Shown: positions 29,577-39,961, numbered from the stretch's first letter. The stretch: 64,000 nucleotides of DNA from Ideonella_A sp963843805 (GCA_963843805.1 CAWJLY010000010.1:1-64000), one strand, 5' to 3'. Numbers and translations: made by a program. Notes: a model not told the origin generated them from the letters alone.

Positions 29577-29660
29577 CCCCCCAGTCGCTGCGCTCGCGCT
29601 CCTGCCCCCAGGGGGCGCCACCCATCGGGCCGGCGAAGCCGGACCCTTGAGCGTGGCTCG
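29577..29660. repeat. GC-rich REP-like intergenic element with three palindromes
   Basis: Between ahcY and tlyA three inverted repeats follow each other: GCCCCCAGGGGGC at 29604-29616, GGGCCGGCGAAGCCGGACCC at 29627-29646 and GAGCGTGGCTC at 29649-29659. They are preceded by a CCCCCCAGTCGCTGCGCTCG stretch. Elements of this look are dispersed between genes in Burkholderiales genomes, from memory of such genomes. A second copy is not present in this window, so repetition is not shown here. Confidence 0.5.
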
Positions 29661-29745
29661 AGGGGCGGACGCGTCGCGCCGCCTCAGCTTGGCTTCGCAG
29701 CCTTTGCCGCTCTTGCGGCCAGGACAACCTCTCTGATTCGTAATC

Positions 29746-30512
29746 GTGCGTGCTGATCAACTGGTTTTGCAACGCGGGCTTGCGCCGACGCGGTCGGCGG
29801 CGCAGCGGTTGATTGCTGCGGGCGCGCGTGCGTTGGCTCGGGAAGAGCGGGTGGTTGGTGTTGCGCAAGGCAGGTGAAGACTTGCCAGAGCGACTGCCAG
29901 CTCGACGTCACCGACAACGCCGAGACGCGTTGGGTTTCGCGCGGTGGCTTGAAGCTGGATGCGGCGCTGGCGACGACGGGAATCCAGGTGCAAGGCAGAC
30001 GCTGCCTGGATGTCGGGCAGAGCACCGGCGGATTCACCGATGTCTTGCTGGCGCGAGGCGCAGCGGCGGTGGTCGGTGTCGACGTCGGGCATGGACAGTT
30101 GCATGCGAAATTGCGGGATGACGAGCGGGTTGCCGCGATCGAAGGACTGAACGCACGTGAACTGGAAGGTGCCGACCTTGGCCATTTCGATCTGGTGGTT
30201 GGCGACCTGTCGTTCATTTCGATGACGCTGGTGCTGCCGGCCATCATCACCGTGATGTCTGGCGATCTGCTGATGTTGGTGAAACCGCAGTTCGAGATGC
30301 AGCCGGCCGATATCGGCAAGGGCGGACTGATCAAGGATGCGGCCTCGTACCCGAAAGTCGAACGGAGGATCCGCGAGGCCTGTGCGGCCGGCGGGCTCGA
30401 GGTGATCGACTACCTGCCCTGCGCGATCGATGGGGGCGACGGCAATCGGGAATTTTTCGTCTGGGCGCGCGCCGGTATCGAGCCGTCCTCGTCCATGGAA
30501 GCAGAGGCGTGA
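29746..30512 (+). CDS. tlyA: TlyA-family rRNA methyltransferase/hemolysin A (two frameshifts)
   Basis: S4 domain followed by a FtsJ-like SAM methyltransferase, about 254 residues. The S4 part starts at a GTG: VRADQLVLQRGLAPTRSAAQ. After breaks near 29825 and 29885 the catalytic part is clean: RWVSRGGLKLDAAL, LDVGQSTGGFTDVLLARGA, DLVVGDLSFISMTLVLPAI and LLMLVKPQFEMQP. GQSTGGF replaces the usual GASTGGF in the SAM loop. TlyA 2'-O-methylates rRNA in known cases. It sits between ahcY and metF, and its stop overlaps the metF GTG by four bases. Confidence 0.87.
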
Positions 30513-31342
30513 AGATGCGTGTTCCAGTCAGTTTTGAATTTTTCCCGCCCAATACGCCAGTCGGCGACGACAAGCTGAAAGCGGTGGTGCGCGAGCTCGG
30601 CGACTTGCAGCCCGAGTTTTTCAGCGTCACCTATGGCGCCGGCGGGTCGACCCGCGAGAAGACGCTGGCTACCGTGATGGGCATTGCCGGTGCGGGATTC
30701 GATGCCGCGCCGCATCTGTCTTGTGTCGGATCGACCCGCCAAGGTATCGCCGACATTCTGGCCACCTATCGGGACCAGGCCATCCGCCGCATCGTCGCCT
30801 TGCGCGGCGATCTGCCCAGCGGCACCGCCACCGCAGGCGAATTCCGTTATGCCGCCGAACTGGTCGCTTTCATTCGCGAAACCCAGGGCGACGACTGGCA
30901 TGTCGAGGTGGCCGCCTACCCCGAATACCATCCGGCCGAGCGCTACGCCGCCCGCGATCTGCAGCACTACGCCGCCAAGGTGAAGGCCGGCGCCAGCTCG
31001 GCAATCACCCAGTTCTTCTTCAACGCCGACGCCTATTTCCATTTCGTCGATGCGGCTCGCAAACTCGGCGCCGACGTGCCGGTGGTGCCCGGAATCATGC
31101 CGTTCCACAATTTCGCGAAGATCGCGCAGTTCGCACAACGCGACGGCATCGAGATCCCGCGCTGGGTCGCGCTGAAGATGGAAGGCTACATGGACGACGC
31201 TGCGTCGGTACGCGCCTTCGGGCTGGATGTGGTTTGCCAGTTGTGCGAACGGTTGATCGCCGGCGGGGCGCCCGGACTGCACTTCTACACGATGAACCAG
31301 TCGGCGCTGACGACCGAGATCTGCAAGCGGATTTCCCGCTGA
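30509..31342 (+). CDS. metF: Methylenetetrahydrofolate reductase
   Basis: Intact 277-residue FAD TIM-barrel enzyme that makes 5-methyl-THF for methionine synthesis. VSFEFFPPNT carries the catalytic Glu. EFFSVTYGAGGSTRE, HLSCVGSTR, RIVALRGDLP and QFFFNADAYFHF follow, and the protein ends LHFYTMNQSALTTEI. GTG at 30509 overlaps the tlyA stop; ATG at 30515 is an alternative. Together with ahcY it completes the homocysteine-to-methionine part of the SAM cycle, so it is probably under the same riboswitch. Confidence 0.96.
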   Translation: MKMRVPVSFEFFPPNTPVGDDKLKAVVRELGDLQPEFFSVTYGAGGSTREKTLATVMGIAGAGFDAAPHLSCVGSTRQGIADILATYRDQAIRRIVALRGDLPSGTATAGEFRYAAELVAFIRETQGDDWHVEVAAYPEYHPAERYAARDLQHYAAKVKAGASSAITQFFFNADAYFHFVDAARKLGADVPVVPGIMPFHNFAKIAQFAQRDGIEIPRWVALKMEGYMDDAASVRAFGLDVVCQLCERLIAGGAPGLHFYTMNQSALTTEICKRISR

Positions 31343-31441
31343 ACGGCCGGTCGGCGACGCAGGCTTCGGGCCGCATCGGCACTTGCATCCAACCGATCGC
31401 GGCGCGGGTCTTGACGCCATCCACGGCGACCGAGCAACGCC

Positions 31442-32008
31442 TTATTCGCGCTGCCAGCCGATCCCGTCGTCAGTCAACAAGGTATCGACTGACAGATCGT
31501 CGGCAGTCGCACGCAGCATCGGCAGAAAGCCGTTCGAATAACAAAGCCCTGCGACGTGCGGCCGCGGCTGCAGCGCCAGCACCGTTCGGTCGTAGAAGCC
31601 GCCGCCATAACCGAGCCTGACACCGCCTGGCCCATAACCGACACAAGGCGTCAGCAGCATCTGCGGCTCGAAAACCTCGGTGCCTTTCGGTTTGGGGATG
31701 TCGTAGGCATCGGGTTCGGTCGGGCAGCCGGGAAACCAGACATGAAAGCGCAGCGAGCCCGACGCCTTGTCGACCACCGGCAGGCCGATGCGTCGCCCCT
31801 CGCCGCCTTCGGACCAGCGAAACAGTGATGGCAGCGGGTCGAACTCGCCCTTGATCGGCCAATAGGCCCCGATCGTCGACTCGCTGCGGCCGACCAGCCA
31901 GGCCCGCAGGATGTCCTGCAACTGCTCGGCTCGTTGCTGGCGATCGGGCAGCGCCTGGCGCGCGGCAATCAGTTTGGCTCGCAGGGCTTGGCGGTCTTCA
32001 GGCAGCAT
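31442..32008 (-). CDS. 5-formyltetrahydrofolate cyclo-ligase, copy 1
   Basis: Intact 188-residue cytoplasmic enzyme that converts 5-formyl-THF to 5,10-methenyl-THF with ATP. The substrate and nucleotide motifs are present: RAKLIAARQALP, IGAYWPIKGEFDPLP and VRLGYGGGFYDRTVL. It is the downstream member of a tandem pair with another cyclo-ligase, 58 bp away on the same strand. It is convergent with metF, giving a one-carbon neighbourhood. Confidence 0.9.
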   Translation of the reverse strand: MLPEDRQALRAKLIAARQALPDRQQRAEQLQDILRAWLVGRSESTIGAYWPIKGEFDPLPSLFRWSEGGEGRRIGLPVVDKASGSLRFHVWFPGCPTEPDAYDIPKPKGTEVFEPQMLLTPCVGYGPGGVRLGYGGGFYDRTVLALQPRPHVAGLCYSNGFLPMLRATADDLSVDTLLTDDGIGWQRE

Positions 32009-32066
32009 GGCATGTCCGGCAAGCGATCGGCAGCAATCGACAGCGATTGTGCCGGAGTGCCCTGGC

Positions 32067-32652
32067 TTATCCGATCACGCCGTGTTCGGTGACGACCATC
32101 GTCAAAGCTTGATCGTGTGGCTGGGCGACGAACTCGTCGGCAGCCAGCTCGCCGATCGCCCAGGCGACGCCGACCGTCGTGACATGACGGGTTGGCGGCC
32201 TGCCAGCGGTCGAAATAACCGGCGCCATAACCGAGCCGGAAACCATTGAGCGTAAAACCCAGACAAGGCAGCAGGACGACGTCCGGCGTCACCCGTTCAC
32301 CGTCTGCGGTGGCAATCGCGCATTCGTCGACCTCTCTCGGCGGCTGGCCGTCCCAGCGCCGGTAGAACATCTCGATCGGCGATTTTCGACACCAAGGCAA
32401 TGCCTGCGGCGTGGCCGCAAGCCGAGGGTCGGCCGCGCACGCCGCCACTGCGTTAAATTCGGAGCGGATCGGCCAGTAGATCCCCAGACATTCGGGTTCG
32501 AGCTGGTGCAGCACATCGACCAGTCTGCGAGTCAGCAAAACCTCGGTCGGCATAAAGGCCGGGCTGGCGACCAATCGATCGCGTTGTGCGAGCAGTCGAT
32601 TGCGCAAGGCAGCGCGTTCGACCGGCTGGGGCGGGATAGCATCGGATGCCAT
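32067..32652 (-). CDS. 5-formyltetrahydrofolate cyclo-ligase, copy 2 (one frameshift)
   Basis: Paralog of the next gene, about 195 residues. It keeps RAALRNRLLAQRDRLVA, LGIYWPIRSEFNAVA, DVVLLPCLGFTLNG and the nucleotide-binding FRLGYGAGYFDRW. Here GAGYFDR replaces the usual GGGYYDR. A break near 32190 separates RWQAANP from HVTTVGVAWAIGELAA; the natural end is ALTMVVTEHGVIG. The two copies differ clearly, so this is an old duplication or separate acquisition and not a recent one. The start codon faces the slt gene head-to-head. Confidence 0.84.
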
Positions 32653-34837
32653 TGATCAGGAAACAAGTGAACGTCAACAACTCCACAGTGTGCGCCAGAT
32701 CGAGCCCGTCATGCGGCGCCGGGAAGCCTGCAGCCCGGACTGCCCGTGCCTGTGGCGAGTGGCGTCGACGCCTCCATATCGGCTGGCAGCTTGGGTTGGC
32801 GGCGACGCTGATCGGCTTGTCTGCCAGCGCATTCAGTCGCGCAGACGCAGCCAGCCGGCCTCAGCTACGACAGCATTGTCGACGCACGTGAGGCGTTTCG
32901 CCGCCGCGACCGGGAACGGCTGGCGACCGCACGCGCGACAGCCATTGCCACCGCCAACCCGCTGGCCATGTGGCCCGACTATTGGTCGATGAGCCTGCGC
33001 ATCGAGGAACTGACGTCCCGCTGAAGTCGAGGCGTTCTACAAGCGGTGGCCGCGCACTTACGTCGAGGATCGCTTCCGCAATGACTGGCTGCTCGAACTC
33101 GGCAAACGGCGCGACTGGCAAAGTTTTAGCGCCGATCAGCCGCGCTTCGTGATGAACGACGATCGCAATGTCAGCTGTTATGGCCTGCTGATCCAGCAGC
33201 AGGCCGGTCAGGATGTGCGTGGAGCCGCCCGGGCCGCGCTGGCCGATCGGCGCGAAGGCGACGACGCTTGCCAGCTGCTGGTGGCTGCGATGTTCGCGGC
33301 GCGACAGATCGACTCATCCGAGTTATGGCAACAGGCGCGGCTGGCGATCGCGGCCAACCGGCCGAGCGTCGCGCGAAGAGTCGTGGCCCTGCTCGGCGCC
33401 GAGACCGCAACGGCTTTCGACGCACTGTCCGACAACCCGGCCCGCTACCTGGCGACCAAGGCCAGCACGCGCGATCGCAGTGCGGCCGAATTGGCCACGC
33501 TGGCGCTGATGCGCTCGGCCGCCAAGGACCTCGACTACACCAGCGGCGTCCTCGGCTCACGTTGGGACAAGGCCTTGCCGCCCGATCTGGCTGGCTGGGC
33601 GTGGGCTGCGATCGGCCGCCAGTCCGCGTTCCGGCTCGAATCGCAAGCCAGCGGCTATTTCGACCGCGCCGAATTTTTTGCCGAGCGTGGCCAGCCGCAG
33701 CGCAAGGCACGCGGCGGGCTGGTCGTCAACTGGCCGGATGACACCTTGGCCTGGCGAATCCGCTCGCTGCTGCGGCAGGCCAGCACGACCGATCAACCAA
33801 TCAAGTTGTGGACCAAGGTGCTCGAAACCATCGACGCCCTGAGCCCCGCCGAGCAGCAGGATTCGGCCTGGCGCTACTGGAAGGCCAGGGCCTTGCAGGT
33901 CACCGCCATCGATAACAAGAGCCTGCCGCCACCGCAGGCCGACGAGCGGCTCGCCGAAGCCAGACAACTGCTCGAAACGCTGGCTGCCGAGCTTCACTTC
34001 TACGGCGCACTGGCTGCCGAAGACCTCGGCCGTCAGGTCCGTCTGCCGGCGCCGCCAGTGCCGCTCGGCGCCGACGAGCGCAGCCGCATCCGTCGCCAGC
34101 CCGGCCTCGACCGGGCGCTGCAATTGATTGCCATTGGCCTGCGCAGCGAAGGGGTTCGTGAATGGAATTTTTCGTTGCGCGGCTTGACTGAGCGCGAGCT
34201 GCTGGCGGCGGCTCAATGGGCCTGCGAGCGCGAGGTCTGGGATCGCTGCATCAACACCAGCGAAAAGACCGTCGGCGAAATCGACATCGCCCAGCGCTAC
34301 CCGATGCCGTTTCATGACGAGGTGGTGGCGCAGACCCGCCAGATCGGTCTCGACGCTGCCTACGTCTACGGACTGATCCGCCAGGAATCGCGTTTTGTGA
34401 TGAATGCGCGTTCACATGTCGGCGCGTCAGGTCTGATGCAGATCATGCCGGCGACGGCACGCTGGACAGCGCGCAAGATCGGCCTCGATTACAGCCCCGA
34501 TTTGATCGACGATCGGGCAACCAACCTGTTGCTCGGCACGAGCTACCTGAAACTCGTTCTCGAGGATGCCGGCGGTCAGCAGGCGCTGGGTGCGGCGGCC
34601 TATAACGCCGGACCGGGCCGGATGCGGCGCTGGCGCGAGGGTTCGCCGATCGAGGCTGCAGTCTGGGCAGAGAGCATCCCTTTCGCCGAAACCCGCGACT
34701 ACGTCAAGAAAGTCTTGTCGAACGCGCAGTTCTATGCCGCCAGATTGAGCGGCGACATCGCGCCGATCCGCAACCGCCTGGGGCCACCGGTTGGCAGCTC
34801 CGACGCGGCACGCCCGTCGGTCAAGGACTTGCCATGA
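32646..34837 (+). CDS. slt: Soluble lytic murein transglycosylase (two or more frameshifts)
   Basis: Periplasmic enzyme that cleaves peptidoglycan with 1,6-anhydro-MurNAc formation. A signal-like segment (WQLGLAATLIGLSASAFSRA) starts it, and DAREAFRRRDRERLATARA begins the superhelical ring. From 33149 the frame is clean for 562 residues. The SLT domain has the catalytic Glu in YGLIRQESRFVMNA, then HVGASGLMQIMPATARW, LGTSYLKLVLEDAGG and AAAYNAGPGRMRRW. Breaks lie near 32870 and 33020. The first ATG (32646) overlaps the divergent cyclo-ligase start, so the true start may be further in. The stop overlaps the next gene by four bases. Confidence 0.88.
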
Positions 34838-35821
34838 AGCGCCTGCCGATCAGAAATATCCTGCTGCTCGGTGGAACCGGCTTTGTCGGCAGCCAATTTG
34901 TGCGAACGGCTCGTTTCGCGCAGCGGCGGCGGTGGTGGACGGATCACGGTGCCGAGCCGCCGCCCGCAGCGTGCGACCTGGCTGCGTCCGCTGCCCACCT
35001 TGGTGCTTCCGCAAGCCGACCTCAGCGATGATCTCGAACTGGCCGGATTGGTGGCTGGCCACGATGCGGTAGTCAATCTGGTGGCGATCCTGCATGGCAG
35101 CGATCAGCAATTTCACGCTGTGCATGTCGACCTGCCACGTCGATTGGCCGCCGCCTGCTCGGCGCAGGGCGTGCGGCGACTGATCCATGTCAGTGCGCTC
35201 GGTGTGGCGGCCGATGCGCCGTCGGCTTATCTGCGCAGCAAGGCCGAAGGCGAAGCCGTGTTGCAGGCCAGCGACCTCGAACTGACGCTGCTGCGGCCGT
35301 CGGTGATGTTCGGTGAGGCCGATCGCTTCATCAACCTGTTTGCCTCACTGCAGCGCTTCGCGCCGCTGCTGCCGCTGGGCGGCGCCGACGCGCAGATGCA
35401 GCCGGTCTGGGTCGAGGATGTTGTCTCGGCGATCGTGCACTGCATCGATTCGCCGGCGACGATCGGACGGACGATCGAATGTGCCGGCCCGGCCGTCTTC
35501 ACGCTTGCGCGAGCTGGTGCAGACTGGCCGGCCGCTGGGCCGGCCACGAACGGCCGGTGTTGCCGCTGCCCGATGGGCTGGGCCGGATGCAGGCCTGGGT
35601 GATGGAACATCTGCCGGGCGAGCCGCTGCTGTCGCGCGACAACCTGTTGTCGCTGCGCGTGCCGAACGTTGCCAGCGGCCAGCTTGCCGGGGCTCGATTC
35701 GCTGGGTATCGAGGCGACCGACATCCGCAGCGTGATGCCTGCCGTGCTTGACCGTCGGAGCGGGCCCAGCCGGCTCGACAAATTGCGCGCGCCGATCGGC
35801 GAATCAGGGCGCCGCGGCTGA
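34834..35821 (+). CDS. NDUFA9-like atypical SDR/NAD(P)-binding protein (several frameshifts)
   Basis: About 325 residues with a Rossmann start ILLLGGTGFVGSQFVR. LVAGHDAVVNLVAILHG, RLIHVSALGVAADAPSAY and LRSKAEGEAVLQASDLELTL define the atypical SDR group that includes mitochondrial complex I NDUFA9. VWVEDVVSAIVHCID and a C-terminal LPLPDGLGRMQAWVMEHLPG follow. Breaks lie near 34910, 35520 and 35690. It binds NAD(P) but often lacks catalysis in this family. Translation is probably coupled to slt (ATGA overlap). Confidence 0.82.
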
Positions 35822-35852
35822 ACCTTCCTCTCATTCGAAATCGAGGCCGACG

Positions 35853-36539
35853 ATGATCAGATTGCGCCTGGCGATCGGCAACAAGAACTACTCGTCGTGG
35901 TCGATGCGGCCTTGGGTGCTGATGCGCCAGGCCGGCATCGATTTCGAGGAGGTGATGGTTCGCTTCGACAGTTTCGACGCCGACTCGAGCTTCAAGTCGA
36001 TGGTCGGCCAATGGAGCCCGGCCGGGCGGGTGCCGGTGCTGCTCGACGGCGACCTCGCCGTATGGGACACGTTGGCGATTGCCGAATATCTGGCCGAATC
36101 GTTTCCCGGCCGGCAGTTGTGGCCAACCGCCCGGCCTGCGCGAGCGCGTGCACGCAGCGTCTGCGCCGAAATGCATTCGGGTTTCGGCGCGCTGCGCAGC
36201 CATTTCCCGATGAACATCGAGGCGTCGCTGCCCGAAGTCGGCGCCCGCGTGCTGGCCGAGCAGGCAGCCGTTCGTGCCGATCTGGCCCGCATCGTGTCGA
36301 TGTGGGGCGGCTTGCTGGCGCAAAGCGGCGGCCCGATGCTGTTTGGCGGCTTCACCATTGCCGACGCCTTTTTCGCGCCGATCGTGATGCGGATCCGCTG
36401 TTACGGTTTGCCGCTGGATCGCGCCTGCGCCGCCTATGCCGATGCGGTGACGGCGCTGCCGTCGGTCAGCCGCTGGATCAGCGAGGCGCGCGCCGAAAAC
36501 GACTTCCTCGAGTTCGAGGAGCCCTACCGCAAGCAATGA
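35853..36539 (+). CDS. Glutathione S-transferase family protein
   Basis: Intact 228-residue protein. The thioredoxin-like N-terminal domain has NKNYSSWSMRPWVLMRQAG with the serine region used by zeta/tau-like GSTs, and SPAGRVPVLLDG plus VWDTLAIAEYLAE for glutathione binding. The helical C-terminal domain contains LFGGFTIADAFFAPIVMR. The ATG at 35853 is chosen; the open frame runs upstream without homology. The substrate is unknown. It is cotranscribed at most loosely with the NDUFA9-like gene, 31 bp upstream. Confidence 0.87.
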   Translation: MIRLRLAIGNKNYSSWSMRPWVLMRQAGIDFEEVMVRFDSFDADSSFKSMVGQWSPAGRVPVLLDGDLAVWDTLAIAEYLAESFPGRQLWPTARPARARARSVCAEMHSGFGALRSHFPMNIEASLPEVGARVLAEQAAVRADLARIVSMWGGLLAQSGGPMLFGGFTIADAFFAPIVMRIRCYGLPLDRACAAYADAVTALPSVSRWISEARAENDFLEFEEPYRKQ

Positions 36540-36579
36540 TCGGCTCGACTCGAACCGATCCGGCAGCGGATCTCGACCA

Positions 36580-37807
36580 ATGAAGACCTGGCTGGTCGGC
36601 GGTGCGGTTCGCGATGCGTTGCTCGGCCTGCCAGTGACCGATCGTGACTGGGTCGTTGTCGGCTCGACACCGCAGCAGATGGTCGACGCCGGATTTGTGC
36701 CGGTCGGCAAGGATTTTCCGGTCTTCCTGCATCCCGAAAGTCACGAGGAATATGCGCTGGCTCGCACCGAGCGCAAGACCGCGCCGGGTTACCACGGCTT
36801 CACATTTCATGCCGAGCCCTCGGTGACACTCGAGCAGGACTTGTTGCGCCGCGATCTGACGATCAACGCGATGGCGCAAGATGAATCGGGGCGGATTGTC
36901 GATCCATGCAACGGCCGCGAAGATCTGCAACAGCGCGTGCTGCGCCACGTCAGCGACGCCTTCGCCGAAGATCCGGTGCGCATCCTGCGGTTGGCCCGCT
37001 TTGCCGCACGCTTCGACGATTTCAGCGTCGCGCCCGCCACGCAGCAGCTGATGCGGTCGATGGTCGGCGCGGGTGAGGTCGACTCACTGGTCGCCGAACG
37101 CGTCTGGCAGGAACTGTCGCGCGGCCTGATGGAAGCCCGACCGTCGCGGATGTTCGATGTCTTGCGCGATTGCGGTGCCTTGGCCCGCTTGCTGCCCGAG
37201 GTCGATCGGCTATGGGGCGTGCCGCAACGGGCCGACTACCACCCCGAGGTCGATACCGGTATTCACCTGATGATGGTGCTCGACATCAGCGCACGGCTCG
37301 ATGCGCCACTCGACGTACGTTTTGCCTGTCTCGGCCACGACCTGGGCAAGGGAACGACGCCGGTCGATGTTCTGCCCCGCCATATCGGCCATGAGCAGCG
37401 CAGTGTGACGCTGGTACGGGCGCTGGCCGGGCGGCTTCGCGTGCCGACCGCCTGCCGAGAACTGGCCGAGCTGGTGGCCCGCGAACACGGCAACGTGCAC
37501 CGCAGCGGCGAGTTTCGGCGCGGCCGCCATTCTCAGGCTGCTCGAACGCTGCGACGCGCTGCGCCGGCCAGAACGGTTCGACGACATCCTGCTGGCCTGC
37601 GAATGCGATGCCCGCGGCCGGCTCGGCCTGCAGGACGAGCCGTATTCACAGCGTGAGTTTCTGCAACGCACGCTTGCTGCCGCCCGATCGGTCGACGCAA
37701 AGGCGCTCGCCGCAGCGGCGATGGCGGCAGGCCAACGCGGCCCGGCGATCGGCGAGGTGATTCAAGCGGCGCAGATCGCGGCAATCGAGATGGTGCTCGC
37801 GGGTTGA
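36580..37807 (+). CDS. cca: CCA-adding tRNA nucleotidyltransferase with HD domain (one frameshift)
   Basis: Adds or repairs the 3' CCA of tRNAs; the HD domain gives phosphatase/phosphodiesterase activity in this bacterial class. The head domain has MKTWLVGGAVRDALLG and TDRDWVVVGSTPQQM, and the body RRDLTINAMAQDESGR and EDPVRILRLARFAARF. The HD motif is FACLGHDLGKGTTP. A break near 37513 (extra T in GAGTTTCGG) separates HRSGEF from GAAAILRLLERCDA. The protein ends AAIEMVLAG at about 409 residues. Confidence 0.93.
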
Positions 37808-38002
37808 TCAGAACAACTTGCCGATCAGCAGCCCGATCACGCTGATCAACACCGCACTGGCAAACGGCAGAAAGAACTCACGACCGAACAAGCGGAAGCG
37901 GAAATCGCCGGGCAGGCGGCCGAGACCGATCTTCTCCAGCCAGCGGTGAAAACCGTTGAAGATCAGCAATGCGACGAAGACGACGATCAGCCAGCGAATC
38001 AC
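37808..38002 (-). CDS. DUF2905 family membrane protein
   Basis: Small protein of 64 residues with two membrane helices: MIRWLIVVFVALLIFNGFHRW and a C-terminal ASAVLISVIGLLIGKLF. The linker GRLPGDFRFRLFGREFFLPF is the family signature. Its GTG start overlaps the stop of the MidA-like gene by four bases. It converges with cca, whose stop is immediately adjacent. Function unknown. Confidence 0.88.
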   Translation of the reverse strand: MIRWLIVVFVALLIFNGFHRWLEKIGLGRLPGDFRFRLFGREFFLPFASAVLISVIGLLIGKLF

Positions 38003-39137
38003 AGCGTGTGGCTCCGGTCACCCTCGGAAAAGCCGATCGCCGTCGCTGCCCAGCGCTTCGCCGCACCCTTTGGCAGAAAGCCAGCACCTTGAACAACTCG
38101 CCCATTTCATGTTCGTTGACGAGACGCTGCGCATTGGACCGCCGCGCCAGGTCGGCAGCCTCGAGCAAAGGCGTCAGGCCGCAGTTCAGCAAAAATCTCG
38201 CTTGCGACGCATAGCCGATCACGTCGGCACCGGCGTCCTGCGCCGTCATCGCGATTGCGCTGAAATTGACATGGGCCGTGATGTCCTTGCTGCCCACATC
38301 GCTGAGCGGGTCATCGTCGACGCGATGGCCGCGGTGACAGACCAGCGTGCCATGTTGGCGTTGCGGGTGGTAATACTCGGCTTCGGGAAATCCGTAATCG
38401 ATGAAAAAAGCCACTGCATGATTCATCCGCTCGACCAGCGTGCGGACGAAAGCCTCGGCTTGCAGATGAATCTCGATCGTGCTGCCCGGCAGCCAATGTT
38501 GATCGATCGGCGGACGCAAGTCGGTCGGCCGATCGGCCCAGCACCAGACGGGTGGTATCGGCATCGACGGCAACCCCGCGCTGCGACCAGCGCCTGTCCG
38601 TCGAAATGCAGCAATTGCACCGGCATCGCATCGAGCACCTCGTTGCCGACGATCACCCCATCGATGGCGGACGGCAGTTCGTCGAGCCAGCGCACCCGAT
38701 CAGCCCAGCGCGCCAGCCGCTGTTGCTGCAGCGCGCGCAGGCTGCCCGACAGGTCGACGATCGAATAACGGCGCAAGCGGCAACCCAGCGTATCGAGCTC
38801 GCCGATCAACTGCGTCGGCCAGCGCACCCGATCCGGCGCCGAACTCGAAGATTTGGTCGCCGCCGCAGGCTGCCAGTGCCTGCGCGACCTGGCGCGCCAG
38901 CGTGCGGCCGAACAGCGGCGACAACTCGGGCGCGGTCACGAAATCGCTGCCCGATGCGAGGCATCAGGCCGAATTGCCGGCTGCCGCTGGCGTAATAGCC
39001 GAGGCGCGGGCGCGTACAGGGCCATCGCCATGAAGCGGTCGAACGGCAACCAGCCACCTTGCGTCGGCGATGGCCTTTGCGATCAGCGTGCGCAGGCGCG
39101 CCGATACACTGCCGGCTTGGTCAGAGTCTGTTGGCAT
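37999..39137 (-). CDS. MidA/NDUFAF7-like SAM-dependent methyltransferase (several frameshifts)
   Basis: About 379 residues across several frames. Starting at the ATG at 39137 it reads MPTDSDQAGSVSARLRTLIA, then GGWLPFDRFMAMALYAP. VTAPELSPLFGRTLARQVAQ and IFEFGAGSGALADAV form the SAM-binding part. IVGNEVLDAMPVQLL, VAFFIDYGFPEAEYYHPQR and DITAHVNFSAIAMTAQ follow. These are signatures of the DUF185 family, whose mitochondrial member NDUFAF7 methylates an arginine of complex I. It ends LPKGAAKRWAATAIGFSEGD. The target in bacteria is unknown. It is divergent from the SDR gene with 23 bp between. Confidence 0.85.
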
Positions 39138-39160
39138 ATCAATAACGCATTGTAGGAATC

Positions 39161-39961
39161 ATGTCCGAACGCCCCGTGGTGCTGGTCACCGGTGCGGCAC
39201 GCCGGGTCGGGCGAGAAATCGCGCTGCATCTGGCGGCAGCCGGATTCGACGTCGCGGTGCACTTTCGCCAATCGGGCGACGAAGCCTCGCAGACCGCTGC
39301 CGACGCCCACGCGGCCGGCTCAGCCCAGCAGGTCGAGGCCGCCTGCTTTGCTGCCGATCTGTCCGACGAGGCCGCCTGCCGTGGCGCTGGTGGCGACGGT
39401 GACCGCGCATTTCGGCCGCCTGGATGCCGTTGTCAACAACGCGTCGGTCTTCGAGTACGACGATCCGGTCAGTTTCAGCCATGCTGCGATGGAGCGTCAT
39501 TGGCGAGCCAATATGCGCGGCGGCGGTGTTGCTGACCAGCGAGTTTCACCGCCAACTGGTTGCGGCGGATCGCAGCGGATGTGTCGTCAACCTGAGTGAC
39601 CAGAAACTGTGGAATTTGAACCCGGACTATTTTTCATACACGTTGTCGAAGGCCGCGCTCGAAGCCGCCACCGTGATGATGGCGCAGGCTTTCGCGCCGC
39701 GCCTGCGGGTCTGCGGCGTCGCACCCGGCGTGACGCTGCCATCCGGGCCGATGAGCGATGCAGGCATTTGCCGAGATGCCGCGCCATTCCCCCTTGCAAC
39801 GCCTGTCGACGCCGCATGACATCGCCCGCACGGTGCTGTTTCTGCTTCAATCGCCGGCCATCACCGGCACCACGCTGCTCGTCGACGGCGGGCAGCATCT
39901 GCAGGCGCAGGCGAGAGACGTCCAGTTTCTCGATCGCGCGCCTGGCACCGATACAGCCTGA
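39161..39961 (+). CDS. Pteridine-reductase-like short-chain dehydrogenase (three frame changes)
   Basis: About 267 residues. It starts MSERPVVLVTGAARRVGREI with the TGxxxRxG cofactor loop of pteridine reductases. FGRLDAVVNNASVFEYDDP and VVNLSDQKLWNLNPDYFSYT follow, with the catalytic Tyr and Lys in YTLSKAALEAA. VCGVAPGVTLPSGPMSD and TTLLVDGGQHL complete the fold. Breaks fall near 39378, 39520 and 39765. It precedes folB by 38 bp, supporting a role in tetrahydrofolate or tetrahydromonapterin reduction. Confidence 0.85.
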
